Shown: positions 24,855-37,666 of the stretch, one piece after another
Numbering within the stretch: the stretch's first letter is position 1
How the letters are laid out: each line of letters opens with the position of its first letter
DNA from: Dama dama
Taxonomy: Eukaryota; Chordata; Mammalia; Artiodactyla; Cervidae
Length of the DNA: 64,000 nucleotides
Direction: 5' to 3'
Assembly (NCBI RefSeq): GCF_033118175.1
Contig: NC_083696.1
Span: forward strand, 32,969,001-33,033,000
Made by a program: the position numbers and the translations under genes
The notes under the pieces: generated by a model
What the model was told of the DNA's origin: nothing
Databases searched by the model: none
The model's input: only the letters and a program-made list of their open reading frames with translations

Positions 24855-25055
24855 AAAGCTAAATCAGTAAAACCAGAAAGATTTGGGGTTCAAATTGTGG
24901 TTCTGCCAATTACTAGCTCTGTGACTTGGGCATGTTAATAAATGCCTCTGGACTTCAATTAACTCATCCTTAAAATGCAAGGTTATTATGAAAATCAAAG
25001 AAAATGTCTCGAGAAAGTGGCACACAGTGGCTTCCCTCAATAAATGATAACTATA
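24855..25055 (+). repeat. MIR
   Basis: 'ggttcaaattgtggttctgccaattactagctctgtgacttgggc' is a clear MIR core, followed by 'tcaattaactcatccttaaaatgcaagg'. Confidence 0.85.
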
Positions 25056-25551
25056 ATCTATACTTCACTTAAATTTTTAATTAAATTTTAAGATCACTCA
25101 CTTGCAGATTATAGCTCAAATTGGCAGACAAGGGATTAAAAATAGTTTTAAATATATTTATAAAAAGTATCAAGTAACATATTTAATTTCTTAGAGCTCC
25201 TACAGAAAATGCTGTCTTAAGTCAGTTGCTCAGAAGTTGACTCAGAGCAGCGTTCATGGCAGGTGATTTATCCAAGGAGGGGTCCCAGGAGAGAGGAAAG
25301 CGGGAAAGGGAAGAAGAACATCCAAGAAAAGCTGCAATTTCAGGTGAAGTCTCAGCCTCAGCCTGACCCTGCAGGGAGCTCTGGAGTGTAAATTACACCA
25401 TATATCCTGCAGAGAACTTGTGAATTATCCAACAGAGTTGGCCCAGCCTAAAGGCAAGGGAGTGAGCTTGCTCCTTGTAAATGAGTCAGTTATCAGCAAA
25501 GCAGTTGAAGGAAGAGAGTGCAGAGTACTGAGCTCCCAGCCACTTTCAGTT

Positions 25552-25585
<34 letters not shown>

Positions 25586-26985
25586 GGGTGGGGCAAGAGT
25601 GACACACTCTCAAGGCTAAGCCTCTGAAGGAGGTCTCAGATGCTAGCCCTTAGGAGCAATTGTACACAGAAACCAGGGAAAGTGCACAGGACCAGTGAAA
25701 GGAGTTTGAGAGCAGCTGGGTGGAACAAGAACATTTGCAACATTAATCAAGAGAATTTCACAGACCCACATCTATGCTGACTTTGCCTTTTCATCATTGG
25801 ACTTGGGCAATCGCCCAATAATGTACCTTACACTGAAAATACATCTATTTTTATTTGGTAATTTACAAAATCTAAGTTTGAAGTAAATATTTCCTAGGAG
25901 TATGAGACTCAATTTTGAAGGTTTACCCTGAGGCACCCAAAAAATGAGCTCTTCAACCTAATATGATTATGGTTTTCTATTGAAGAAAGTTGTGCCAGTC
26001 ACTAATAGAGGGCACTGACCCTGCTCAGACAGAAATGATTGAGAAAGGGCAGTGGGCAACTCCTCAAATACCAAGAGAAGAACTGGCAGCAACGATTCCT
26101 GGGATCTTCATGCATATTCATTTAACCATCTATGTAGCTCAAGATCCTGGGATGCTATTTAAATTGAGTTGTATAATCTATGCATCTGGTTTAAGACAGA
26201 TCTATACTGCAAGATTCAAGACTGCTTTATTCAAATAAATTCTCATAATGTAAAAATATAATTTCTTATATCTTCATGAGCTTATCTGTAGAGAGTGTAA
26301 GGGGACTTTAAGACTTCGGGAAATAAGGACTCAGTGGAGATAGCCAATTGGATAGATAGACTGGGGCACAAGGTCACCTGAAGATTAACTAATATATTAT
26401 TATAAGTAACTATAAAAATATGAAATATTAAAATATTTAAAAAATAACACATGTACTTAATTTGTTAGGGTCATGAATGGTTCCATACACCCCCTTTTCA
26501 AAAATTTCCAATAAGATGCATAATTTAGCAATTTACAATTTAAGGCATGTATGTCAGTACAAATACTGTATAAGCAGATATATTAAAATAAAATTCATGA
26601 AAAATTTATGAGGAGCCTAACAGACAGATAACACTGGTGATTAATGGACACCTCAAGTCTGTAAACTTAATAAGTTACAATTATAAATAAACAGCCAGTA
26701 ACCACAACAATTGCCACCAAAGAGCAGGGGTTGTTTCTACTTTTGGACTCTCAGAATACCACAGGAGCCCAAGAGATTTACAGAAACTCTTATGGATGTG
26801 GGGAGGGTGGGAGAAGGGGAGATGACAGAGCCTAAGAATGACTGTTTTCTTCAAATAAAATTCTCAACTTTTACTACTGTTACAAAATATTTGCAATGAA
26901 CTATCATCTCAGGGTGAAACGTTTGATAAAACTGGTGCTAAAACAAAAGGATGAAGCTACTTAGACTTGGTAATCCCCACTCTTG
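25056..26985. other. Unique intronic block
   Basis: AT-rich unique DNA with one (TG)14 array at 25555-25582. No gene, exon or further repeat family recognised. Confidence 0.5.
25555..25582. repeat. (TG)14 microsatellite
   Basis: Fourteen uninterrupted TG units. Confidence 0.97.
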
Positions 26986-27093
26986 GCAAAAATGGTACAG
27001 ACCTAACAGAAGCAGAAGATATTAAAAAGAGGTGGCAAGAATACACAGAACTGTACAAAAAAAGATCTTCACGACCCAGACAATCATGATGGT

Positions 27094-27534
27094 GTGATCA
27101 CTCACACTCACCTAGAGCCAGATATCCTGGAATGTGAAGTCAAGGGGGCCTTAGGAAGGATCACTACGAACAAAGCTAGTGGAGGCGATGGAATTCCAGT
27201 TAAGCTATTTCAAATCCTAAAAGATGATGCTATGAAAGTGTTGCACTCAATATGTCAGAAAATTTGGAAAACTCAGCAGTGGCCACAGGACTGGAAAAGG
27301 TCAGCTTTCATTCCAATCCCAAAGAAAGGCAATGCCAAAGAATGTTCAAACTACCACACAATTGCACACATCTCACACGCTAGTAAAGTAATGCTCAAAA
27401 TTCTCCAAGCCAGGCTTCAGCAATACATGAACCGTGAACTTCCAGATGTTCAAGCTGGTTTTAGAAAAGGTAGAGGAACCAGAGATCAAACTGCCAACAT
27501 CCGCTGGACCATCAAAAAAGCAAGAGAGTTTTAG
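27094..27534 (+). pseudogene. BovB reverse transcriptase, N-part remnant
   Basis: 146-residue open stretch with the RTE-type block 'NKASGGDGIPVKLFQIL', 'KRSAFIPIPKKG' and 'LQAGFRKGRGTRDQ' (here VQAGFRKGRGTRDQ). It ends at TAG (27532-27534), which replaces the CAG of the consensus E-F-Q. A base gained just after shifts the frame into the next piece. Confidence 0.9.
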
Positions 27535-27584
27535 GAAAAAAAATCTATTTCTGCTTTATTGACTATGCCAAAGCCTTTGACTAT

Positions 27585-28238
27585 GTGGATCACAATAAAC
27601 TGTGGAAAATTCTGAAGGAGATGGGAATACCAGACCACCTGACTGGCCTCTCGAGAAACCTGTATGCAGGTCAGGAAGCAATAGTTAGAACTGGACATGG
27701 AACAACAGACCGGTTCCAAATAGGAAAAGGAGTACGCCAAGGCTATATATTGTCACCCTGCTTATTTAACTTATATGCAGAGTACATCATGAGAAATGCT
27801 GGGCTAGATGAAGCACAAGCTGGAATCAAGATTGCTGGGAGAAATATCAATAACTTCAGATATGCAGATAACACCACCCTTTCGGCAGAAAGTGAAGAAG
27901 AACTAAAGAGCCTCTTGATGAAAGTGAAAGAGGAGAGTGACAAAGTTGGCTTAAAGATCAACATTCAGAAAACAAAGATCATGGCATCTGGTCCCATCAC
28001 TTCATGGCAAATAGATGGGGAAACAGTGGAAACAGTGGCAGACTTTATTTCTGGGGGCTCCAAAATCACTGCAGATGGTGACTGCAGCCATGAAATTAAA
28101 AGACACTTACTCCTTGGAAGGAAAGTTATGACCAACCTAGATAGCATATTAAAAAGCAGAGACGTTACTTTGTCAACAAAGGTCCATCTCCTCAAGGCTA
28201 TGGTTTTTCCAGTAGTCATGTATGGATTTGAGAGTTAG
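27585..28238 (+). pseudogene. BovB reverse transcriptase, catalytic part remnant
   Basis: 217-residue stretch: 'DHNKLWKILKEMGIPDHL', 'GKGVRQGYILSPCLFNLYAEY', then the catalytic box as YADN instead of YADD (codon AAC at 27870-27872), and 'IQKTKIMASGP'. It ends at a TAG (28236-28238) where the consensus has TGG. The YADD to YADN change hits a metal-binding Asp, so this copy is expected to be inactive even apart from the frame breaks. Confidence 0.92.
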
Positions 28239-28641
28239 ACTATAAAGAAAGCTGAGCACCAAAGAATTGATGTTTTTGAACTGTGGTGTTGGAGAAGACT
28301 CTTGAGAGTCCCTTGGACTGCAATGAGATCCAACCAGCCCATCCTAAAGGAGATCAGTCCTGGGTGTTCATTGGAGGGACTGATGTTGAAGCTGGAACTC
28401 CAATACTTTGGCCACCTGATGCAAAGAGCTGACTCATTTGAAAAGAGCCTGATGTTGGGAAAGATTGAGGGCAGGAGAAGGGGATGACAGAGGATGAGAT
28501 GGTTGGATGGCATCACTGATTCAAAGGACATGGGTTTGGGCAGACTCTGGCAGTTGGTAATTGATAGGGAGGGTTGACGTGCTGCGGTTCATGGGGTCGC
28601 AAAGAGTCGGACACGACTGAGCAACTGAACTGAACTGAACT

Positions 28642-28891
28642 CTTGGCATATTTAAAGTCTGATTACAGTTCTCTGCTTTCCCATGCATTGTTTTGTAATT
28701 GAAAAGGTTTGGGATTGATAAGAATATGATATGTAGTATAAGACACCGAACAGAGGAAAAACTGAGAAATCCAACCAAAATTAATACTGTCCAAGAATCT
28801 GTGCCAATGAATGGGATTATCCAAAACTGTGGCCATGTTTTCCACTTTAGGTTCTCATAATGCAAGTCCAAATATGGCAGATGTGCCTTTT

Positions 28892-28922
<31 letters not shown>

Positions 28923-29697
28923 GCTGGTAATATCGGAGTTTGTTTCTTTGAATTTGCTAACCCATTAGCATATAAAGTGATAGATGAGAAAATAAGCTAG
29001 AATAAATGCATATTACTGGGAACTTCCTAAGCAGAAAGATCTACATGACAATCACATATTCAAGAACCCAATGCAGATCTCATGGGGAAAGGATTCAGAG
29101 GATTCTGCTCTACATCACCCAGGCTAAAGGATAGGAACAGTGGATTGAGGGAAAGGAAGGAGAGGAGAGAAGATTCCCAAAGATGATGGTCAAATACTTC
29201 CAAAAGAGGGAATAAAAAGAGGGTGAAGCATAGAGACAGAAAAATATATTAAGGAGATCTGGTCATAGAACAATTACATCATACCAAACCCAGACCCCTT
29301 TGTGCATCAAGAAAGAAGACCAATCCACACCACATGATGGCAAAGTATTATCAGCAATTTGTTGGGAGGATAATAAGCAGGATAATCAAGTGCATTCTTA
29401 CTCTGTGGAAATGCACAGCTTCAGAAAAATACAGCCTGAGCTTAAGTACTAGCCTTGTGTTTCAAGACAAAAAACAAAAACAAACAAAAAAATCATACAG
29501 AGAACATGGCTCCCACTTAATATCTTAATATTTAAGCATCATGATAAGAAAACACAGAAGAATCTACATGAGGTCTTTGCTCACTGTGAAAATACATCAT
29601 TTGAATTTTCAAATAGTTGGCACTTTGCTCCCAATGGCAACTGAGATCTCAAAAAGAGAGAATTTACTTGAATTATATCAGATATGAAATTAACTGG
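28642..29697. other. Unique intronic sequence with (AT)14
   Basis: Unique AT-rich DNA containing an (AT)14 array at 28895-28922. Open frames on minus (116 aa at 28521-28871) partly overlap the BovB tail in antisense and are not genes. Confidence 0.5.
28895..28922. repeat. (AT)14 microsatellite
   Basis: Fourteen uninterrupted AT units. Confidence 0.95.
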
Positions 29698-31660
29698 AAT
29701 GTAATGACACTGTACAGGAGGCAGTGACCAAAACCATCCCAAAGAAAAAGAAATGCAAGAAGGCAAAGTGGTCGCCTGAGGAATCCTTACAAACAACTGA
29801 GAAAAGAAGAGAAATGAAAGGTAAAGGAGAAAGGAAAACATACACCCAACTGAATGCAGAGTACCAGGAGACAGCAAGGAGAGTTAGGAGAGCCTTCTTA
29901 AGTGAACAATGCCAAGAAATAGAGGGAAACAACAGGATGGGTAACATTAGAGATCTATTCAAGAAAACTGGAGATATCAAGGAAACATTCCATGTAAGGA
30001 TGGGCATGATAAAGGAGAGAAACAGTAAGGACCTAACAGAAGCAGAAGAGATTAAGAAGAGGTGGTATCTTACCACAGAATAGAAGAACTTATACACAGA
30101 AGAACTGTACAAAAAAAGATCTTAACGACCCAGATAACCATGATGATGTGGTCACTCACCTAAATCCAGACATCCTGGGGTGTAAAATCAAGTGGGCCTT
30201 AGGAAGCTTTTGGAGGGGATGGAATTCGAACTGAATTATTTCAAATCCTAAAAGATGATGCTGTTAAAGTGCTGCACTCAATGTGTCAGCAAATTTAGAA
30301 AATAGCAGTGGCCATAGGACTGGAAAAGGTCAGTTTTCATTCAATCCCAAAGAAGGGCAATACCAAAGAATGTTCAAACTACCATACGATTGGGCTCATT
30401 TTACATGTTAACAAGGTAATGCTCAGAATTCTTCAAGCTAGGCTTTAGCAGTATGTGAATCAAGAATTTTCAGATTTACAAGCTGGGTTTAGAAAAGGCA
30501 GAGGAACCAGAGATCAAATTGCCAACATTCACTGGAACATAAAGAAAGCAAAAGAATTTCAGAAAAACAACTTCTGCTTCACTGACTATATGAAAGTCTT
30601 TGACTGTGTGGATCACAACAAACTGTGGAAAATTCTTAAACAGATGGGAATGTCAAACCACCTTACCTGTCTTCTGAGAAACCTCTATGCAAGTCAAGAA
30701 GCAACAGTTACAACCAGACATGGAAAAACGGACTGGTTCAAAATTGGGAAAGGAGTACATCAAGGGTGTATATGGTTGCCCTGCTTATTTAATTTATATG
30801 CAGAGTACAACATGTGAAATGCCAGGCTGGATGAAGCACAAGCTGAAATCAAGATTGCTTGGAGAAACATCAACAGCCTCAGATAAGCAGATGATACCAC
30901 TCTAATGGCAGAAAGTGAAGAGGACCTAAAGAACCTCTTGAAGGTAAAAGATGAGAGTGAAAAAGCTGGCTTGAAACTCAACACTCAAAAACTAAAATAA
31001 TGCCATCTGGTCCCATCATTTCATGGCAAATAGATAGGGGAAAAATGGAAACAGTGGGAGATTTTATTCTCTTGGGCTCCAAAATCACTGCAGACAGTGA
31101 CAGTAGTCATGAAATTAAAAGACGCTTGCTCCTTGGAAGAAAAGCTATGACAAACCTAGACAGCATATTAAAAAGCAGAGACATCACTTTGCTGACAAAG
31201 GTCTGCAAAGTTAAAGCTGTAGTTTTTCCAGTAGTCATGTACTGATGTGAGAGTTGGACTATAAAGAAGGCTGAGAGTCAAAGAACTGATGCTTTTGAAT
31301 TATGGTTCTAGAGAAGACTCTTGAGAGTCCCTTGGACTGCAAGGAGATCAAACCAGTCAATCCTAAAGGAAATAATTCCTGAATATTCATTGGAAACTGA
31401 AGTTCCAATACTTTGGCCACCTGATACAAAGAGTCAAGTCACTGGAAAAGACCCTGATGCTTGAAAAGACTGAGGGCAGGAGGAGAGGGGAGTGACAGAG
31501 GATGAGATGGTTGGATGGCATCACTTACTCAATGGACATGAGTTTGAGCAAGCTCCAGGAGTTGGTGATGGACAGGGAAACCTAGCATACTACAGTCCAT
31601 GGGGTCACAAAGAGTGGGACATGACTTAATGACTGAACAACAGCAAGCCCTTGGAGTGAA
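29698..31660 (+). mobile_element. BovB LINE, longer 5'-truncated copy
   Basis: Starts 'gacactgtacaggaggcagtgacc' (further 5' than the 27-kb copy) and ends 'tgacttaatgactgaacaac'. More diverged than its neighbour: several small deletions, for example after 'ggccttaggaagc' (30200) and near 31390. Frame remnants at 29724-30083, 30455-30817 and 31000-31245. The catalytic box is broken by a stop: AGA TAA GCA GAT GAT (stop 30884-30886). Antisense to NTRK2. Confidence 0.95.
30455..30817 (+). pseudogene. BovB reverse transcriptase remnant
   Basis: 120 residues: 'LQAGFRKGRGTRDQIANIHW', 'VDHNKLWKILKQMGMSNHL', 'KGVHQGCIWLPCLFNLYAEY'. A stop follows directly (TGA after YNM where the consensus has IMR). 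Part of the decayed BovB copy. Confidence 0.88.
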
Positions 31661-32425
31661 CAGGGCTGCATAAAAGGAATCAGTGAAGATGAGAAAAATT
31701 ATAAGATAATTCAAGGCATAACTCAAAGCCTTGGTCCTACCCTTTTCTGGTCCCAAGTGGCCATGGTCTTGTGAAAACTAGTAATCACAGAATCTTACGA
31801 GTGTGTAACGCTGGGGAATGCTGACCACTAGAAACTTTAGACTATCATTTCAGAGTGTGTGCTGAATGTGTATCTGGGTGTGTATACATGCATGAATGTT
31901 GGAGACTGGGAAAAGGTGAATCCTGATCTCGAGCGACAATGAATTTTCTGTCTCTCTCCTGCTAAGAGTTTAAGCACCATGAGGCAGAAATTGGGTTTAA
32001 TATTACATTTCCAGAGCCTTAGAATAGTCCTACTCAGATAATCATTTTTTAAACTGAAATCAAAATGATTTAGTTACTATTTTTCTTTACTGCATATTTT
32101 TAAGACTTAAGCCTTATCCTAAATAATATTTCCAGGAAACCAAGGGTATGATGTACCAGGCTTATTTTTCCCAATTAATATTAAAATAAACATAAAACTA
32201 TCAAAATTAAAGGTGTTATTCCCAAACATCCCTTAAACCAGTTTTGTTACCAGTGAGTATATACATCCCCAGCTTTGGGAAACATGGTATCATCCAATGG
32301 TAATGCATACCAGTTGCAACACATATTGGTGACATCCAGTGGCAGTACATAAAAAGCAAATTTCGTGTGGAAATAGAATTTGTTTATTCTTATAATATTT
32401 CTTAGTTTCGTAGCATAAAACATTA
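31661..32425. other. Unique intronic sequence
   Basis: Unique DNA; short open frames only, no recognised repeat. Confidence 0.5.
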
Positions 32426-32429
32426 AAGC

Positions 32430-32595
32430 TGGAATCATAAGGCCTGGCTCCCAGCCCTATATCTGCCACAAACCAGCTGTGTAACCTTAGGCAAGTCACT
32501 TAAGCTCTCTGGGCGCCAATGTTCTCATCTCTGTAGTAAGGACTTGGGATGATTCCTAAACTCACTGGCAGTTCTCACTGTCTTTGATTCTACCA
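32430..32595 (+). repeat. MIR
   Basis: 'aaggcctggctcccagccctat', 'ccagctgtgtaaccttaggcaagtcacttaagctctctggg' is a clear MIR core. Confidence 0.88.
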
Positions 32596-35500
32596 ACAAC
32601 CAAAAAGGTGCAGGAGAGAATCTAAAGTGATTAGATTTATTACACCTACTTAATATTTAATCATAGTGAAAAGGACAAGCAGAAGAATTTGCATAACGCT
32701 CAGTGACTTTGAGGAGCACAAAGTAAAATCTTACAAAATAAAATAATATTTTAGACACAGTAATACTGTGACAGTAAGTCTTTTCTGTAACCCCACGACC
32801 CTCCCTAGTGTAGGCAGCTGGATACCAAACCTCCATGGTCTCAAGGAAGGATTATTCAGGATCCAGATAAAACTAAAATTAAAAAGTAGAAATTACTGGT
32901 CAAGATCAGAATGCTCTTTTTTAATTTTTTTAAAATAAAATCTAGTAGAAGGAATGATTAAAGCAGAAAAACACCCTTTTACAACACTCATAAATTAAAT
33001 AATTGTTTGAAGAAAGCATCAGAACTGAGATTTGGCAGAAGAAGATATCTGCTAGATGTCAAATTATCACTCTACAAATTACCTACTAATTGCAAAGGGA
33101 AACTTATGTTTACAAAGAAAGGATCTGATGATCACCATTTTTAAAAAGCAGTCCAACTTACAGAAATAGTGTATCAACCTGACATTATGGGCTTCAACTG
33201 TGATACACTGTGAACATACAGCACCTCTGTGATGGTCTTCTTCCCAAAAACATTTCATGGGAGATAAGCAAGTTAGGTGCCAGAGGAGAAAGCATGTAAC
33301 ACCCCCCGCCCCAGTCAAGCATGGCAGCTGGGGAACCAGAGAGCCTCTAGTCAAGTTTGGAGATTCCACAAAAGAAGACCCCCTTTTTGGAGGGACCTGA
33401 AAAGGTGGCCAAGAAGTCAAGACAATCTCAAGCCTATGACAGCAGGAACTGGAGCCCACCCTGGGTCTAGACAAGTCTCCTAGAGTTTCCTGAGTCCCCA
33501 GATCTTCAACGACACCCTTGCAGAGAGGAGTGTGAAGGCAGGGGACCCTTCTTAGGAACACAAACATACAACTGAGACCTGTACCACCTGGTAGCCAAGG
33601 ACGCCAACCAACACAGCAGCCGCCAACATGGAGAAATGACCACCAGTGACCACACAACCCCCCCTCCTATACAGTGGCACCTCAGCATCGCCAAGCACAC
33701 GCTCCCCTTGAGGAAATGAAGGCAAGAAGGAGAGATCAGACTTGAGGGGAGAAACACTAGTCTTCCATGGTTGCCCATAATTATCTGAGATTACCCAGAA
33801 TGGTAAGAGGTTAAGTTTCCACTGCCTAGTTCATAAAGAGCAAAGAACAGATATTTAATTGAGCTATGAGAAATAAAGTCACACATCTACAGTCTGTGCC
33901 CGAAATAAGTGCCTGCCCCATCCACCATCCTGTACTAGACATTTTAATATTCCTCCACCCTTGTCATAGCCTCACAGAAGACCAAGACATAATGTGGGGA
34001 ATACATTAGGCATATAAATATACATCTGAAGTCACCTTGCAGTTGTCTACACTCACAGCTACATGGAATACAACACAGAAATTATTTATGGCCTATGGAA
34101 TGCATGTGGTTTTCCAATATGAATAAATCAAGATTTATTTCAAATCAAGTAAAAAAGCTATGCTATGAAGTCTGACTCAAAAGAGTTGGGAAGAAGATCA
34201 GCTGTTGGTCTGCTTCCTGAGAAGCCCACACCATTGCAGAAACAGAGAGCTAGGCGGAGCTGCCTCTTTTTTGAAGCTGGGATGCCAAAGGTACCCCTGC
34301 TAGGATATATGCCTCGTGAAAATTAATAGGAAACAGACTTACTGGGAATGCCAGTTAGATAAGGAATAGCTTCTGTTTATAACTGAGAGGCAATATTTTC
34401 TTGAGATGACTATAAGCTGAAAACATATTCAGGATTATTTAGTATTGACCATATAGACACAGTATTTCCTATGTTAATAATAGATCACGGTTTCAGAGTG
34501 GAGAAAAAAGACTTCATCATTACACACCAAAATAATAAAGGACATCACCAGAAGTGCGTGGCAGACTCTTTTTAGTGAGTGTCTGATAGTTCTGAATGGT
34601 TTTGTAACAGGATGGTAGATATTAAAGCTAGAGGAAACCCAGAGTTGTCCTTTGATCCCACACTCTTAATTCTGGTCTTTAAGCAGTCTTCTATTACAGG
34701 TACGGGAAAGGCTCAGTTGGGTGGTTGACTCTGCTTAAGTCTTCCCAGAACTACTAAAGTTGACAACCATGAGTGTAAACAGAAATATGATCTCATTCCC
34801 AGCATTCTCCCCTCCCACTCCACTCCCACCCTAAACTCGAGTCCCCTTCCTTCCTTCTACTGGCACTGGTTAGGGCCGAGATGACGCCTCTGCCTTCAAC
34901 TCAGGATATTAATCTCTTACTGAAGACTTGGTGAGTGAGAATGGATCTCTCTCTCTCCCTCCCTCTCTCTCTCTCTCTCTCTCATTGTTTCTTGTCCTCA
35001 GACCACTAAAGCTCCTAGGTGATCACAGAAGAAGCCCATGCTATTCTATTTCTGCTGATGTCTTGATAAAAACAAAGATCTTCCACGGCCATTTGCCTGC
35101 CCAAGCCTTGGCTTTTCTGGGAAAGCAACATCTTAGTCTGTGATTATATTAATATGAGTGACAATCAACTGCATAAGGAAAATTTTATTTTCTCCATAAT
35201 CCCTCTTTTCATCTAGTTTTTTTGGGGGGAAGTTTTTAAATTTTTATTTTATATAAAAGAGCTAGCATTGCTTCTACATAAGGATGATCCATTCAAGAGT
35301 CATCAAAAACTAAAGACTGTTTTTGTTAAAAGAAATTATTTGTAATTCCACACACAAAAGGGAAGCATATCATAATAGGAGCCTCCATGAGCTCATATTT
35401 CTAGACATAAGCTGATGGTTACTGAGGGAAGAAGGGCTCCCTTTCCCATCCCACCCCTGCTTGCTCTTTCTAATCCTTCCCTACAGTAAATACTCCTCCC

Positions 35501-35862
35501 AAAAGAAACTAGGAAAGACTACATACCAAATCAATCAGTACATGAAATAGATTTCTCATAAACTCCAGAACAATTTAAATAAATGAATTGCTCAAAGGAT
35601 GATAAAATTAGGAGTTTGCAGTAATTTGTACACAGTATCTTCAAGGACAGACGAGCTTAAAATAAGCATATGATTCAGCAACTTTACATTCATAATGCAT
35701 ACCCATAAAACATGGACACATTAAAATTATAATTTTTTCTACATATTCAACTAATAAACCTTAAATATACATGGTATGCATTTGAGACCTTTTTTTGCAA
35801 TCCTGATTCAGAATATGTTCAGACAGGACTCTCTCCATATTCTTTTCCTGAGTTTGCATAAA
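32596..35862. other. Unique intronic block (3.3 kb)
   Basis: Unique DNA. It holds a GC-richer patch (33240-33740) with a 192-residue open frame on minus (33079-33657), whose product is Cys/Trp-rich at the start and matches no family I recognise; it has no supporting splice or promoter signal and is probably chance or an old LTR-like remnant. A CT-rich array lies at 34945-34983. Confidence 0.45.
34945..34983. repeat. (TC)n microsatellite
   Basis: CT repeats interrupted by two CCCT blocks. Confidence 0.92.
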
Positions 35863-36072
35863 TGTGTGTGTGCGTGCTCAGTCGTGTCCCACTTTTTGCA
35901 GCCCCATGAACTGTAGCCCACCAGGCTCCTCTGTCCATGGAATTTTCCAGGCAAGAATACTGGAGTGGGTTGCCATTTTCTCCTCCAGGGGATCTTCTCA
36001 ACCCAGGGATCAAAACCGTATCTCTCGCATTGCAGGCAGATTCTTTACCACTGAGCCATCGGGAAAGCTCAG
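35863..36072 (-). mobile_element. Bov-tA SINE
   Basis: 'tgtgtgtgtgcgtgctcagtcg' to 'tctttaccactgagccatcggg'. Complete and close to consensus; same orientation as NTRK2. Confidence 0.94.
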
Positions 36073-36117
36073 TTATATATTACTAAAACATAAATCTCAA
36101 CAATAACTATCTTACAG

Positions 36118-36300
36118 AATTCATTCAGTGAGCCAGGCATGAAACTAAGCACTGATTTAATCCTTGTAATCAATTAAGAGATGGATATTATTCCCTCTAC
36201 CAAAGAGGAATCTAAGATTTACAGAGTTTAAAAATCTGCCCCAAATTATGGTTAGCAGGTGGGAGACATGAAATCTGAACCCAAACTTGTCTGATTCATA
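36118..36300 (-). repeat. MIR
   Basis: 'gagccaggcatgaaactaagcactgatttaatcc', 'gaggaatctaagatttacagag' and 'tgaacccaaacttgtctgat' match the minus-strand MIR order. Confidence 0.75.
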
Positions 36301-37653
36301 AGCTTCCAATATTTCCATATACTCCTAGGTTTGAAGACTTAAGAGTTAACAACTTACAAACATGAAGGATGTGCAGTATTCAAACAGGCTGTCTTCTGAG
36401 TTACCACGTGACAGTTCCGCTGATTTAGAGCTAAATTTACTCCCCAAGTCATTCAGTATTCTTGCCCAAAATAAAGTAGGATAAAACCAGAGCATATGTT
36501 AGAACTTAAGCCAAGTTATTATCTGTCTTCTTCACAAATTCTGAAAAGCTGGTCCACCAAAATCAGATGCTAGGAATGAGGAGGAAGAAAATCAAAATAG
36601 GGAGGGAAGAATGCTAAATTAGGAAGCACAGAGATGTGGAAGGACAAAATGACAGGGAGAAAAATGAGAGGTTAAAAAAAAGAGAAACAAAGGATGAAAA
36701 CAAGAAGAAAAGTAGCAGATTTTCCAATTTTGGAAGTCTTTTTTCAGTGCATGATGATCTGTGTAAGGTCAAAGTGAGTTCACCACAGGATTTATGGAGG
36801 ACCAAAGAGAGGGTAGCAAGTGCTCCTGACGTTTAAGTACAAAATCGAATTTCTTAAAGGACTCTCTATCTTTTCGCAAGACTCATCGCATGGGAAGTCC
36901 CTAAACAATACAGCTGCACCCTCTACATAACAGGCATACCTGGGTTCTCCCCTGAATCGCACGGGGCTTATGGGAGGTCTACATATGACAGGGAATTTTA
37001 AAAGTTTGAGGTCAGTGCACTTGAAAAGCTAATGGGAAAAACGCTGCTGCTTCTGCTTTCTGCCGTGGCTGATGGAGCCATTCCTGAAAGTTCTGGGCCC
37101 ATTTTCAATATGATGCAAAGTAAAAGCATGTTCTACCCTCATGTAGACAAAAGCCAAATGGTGACCCTACAAGAAGTGAGAGACTTCAGATAGTAGATGT
37201 TCACCTCATGAACATAAGGGTAAAGCTTTATATAACATCTCCAACAGACAAGAAAGGCACACTTGGGCTCTTTTGACAAATTTTCACTTTGTCAAAGTAC
37301 TCAATAACTCTTGCAACCGAAGATCGTTTATGAAATTTCCGAGGATTTGATTGCTATTGACAAATATAGTTCTCTACTAAGAGAATGCTAAACTCTACTG
37401 AAGCTGGGGAAGGAAGTTTAAAAAAAAAACCAACTATATTGTCTGATACTCAGGTGAGAATAAAATAGAAGAACCAACAAAGTTTATTACTTATTTTTTT
37501 AAAAAGTCACTAAGCTCTTCAAAATTTCTTTTTATTAATGACTTTCTGATTCCAGAAAGTTAAAATAATATTGTTGGTCTCTCTCTAAAAATGTCCCACA
37601 AACATCTTTACTGAATCTATGTCTGAAAAAGATAGAGTACTTCACATCAACTT
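36301..37653. other. Unique intronic sequence with purine-rich tract
   Basis: Unique DNA; 36560-36720 is strongly purine-rich on plus. No gene or repeat family recognised. Confidence 0.5.
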
Positions 37654-37666
37654 AAAAATAAGAAAA

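Larger units (their letters stand above)
26988..28641 (+). mobile_element. BovB LINE (RTE clade), 5'-truncated
   Basis: A 1.65-kb BovB copy covering the reverse-transcriptase half of the ORF and the 3' end. It starts within 'aaaaatggtacagacctaacagaagcagaag' and ends in the CTGAACTGAACTGAAC tail. BovB is a non-LTR retrotransposon known for patchy, horizontally transferred distribution in ruminants and squamates. Antisense to NTRK2. The reading frame is broken (see the pseudogene entries). Confidence 0.96.

Noticed and set aside
27094..28238. Reverse transcriptase as a possible host or retron-like gene
   Set aside because: It is a broken BovB LINE: YADN, in-frame stops and frameshifts, BovB 3' tail. 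Not a defence or retron system.
17377..28922. Three dinucleotide arrays of exactly 28 nt (CA14, TG14, AT14)
   Set aside because: Equal length looks striking but is within the usual range for mammalian microsatellites and is likely coincidence.
29690..30112. 140-residue minus-strand frame
   Set aside because: Antisense shadow of the BovB copy at 29698-31660.
33240..33780. Endogenous retrovirus LTR
   Set aside because: Composition and length hinted at an LTR, but I saw no paired LTR, no TG...CA ends with a target duplication, and no viral gene remnant.
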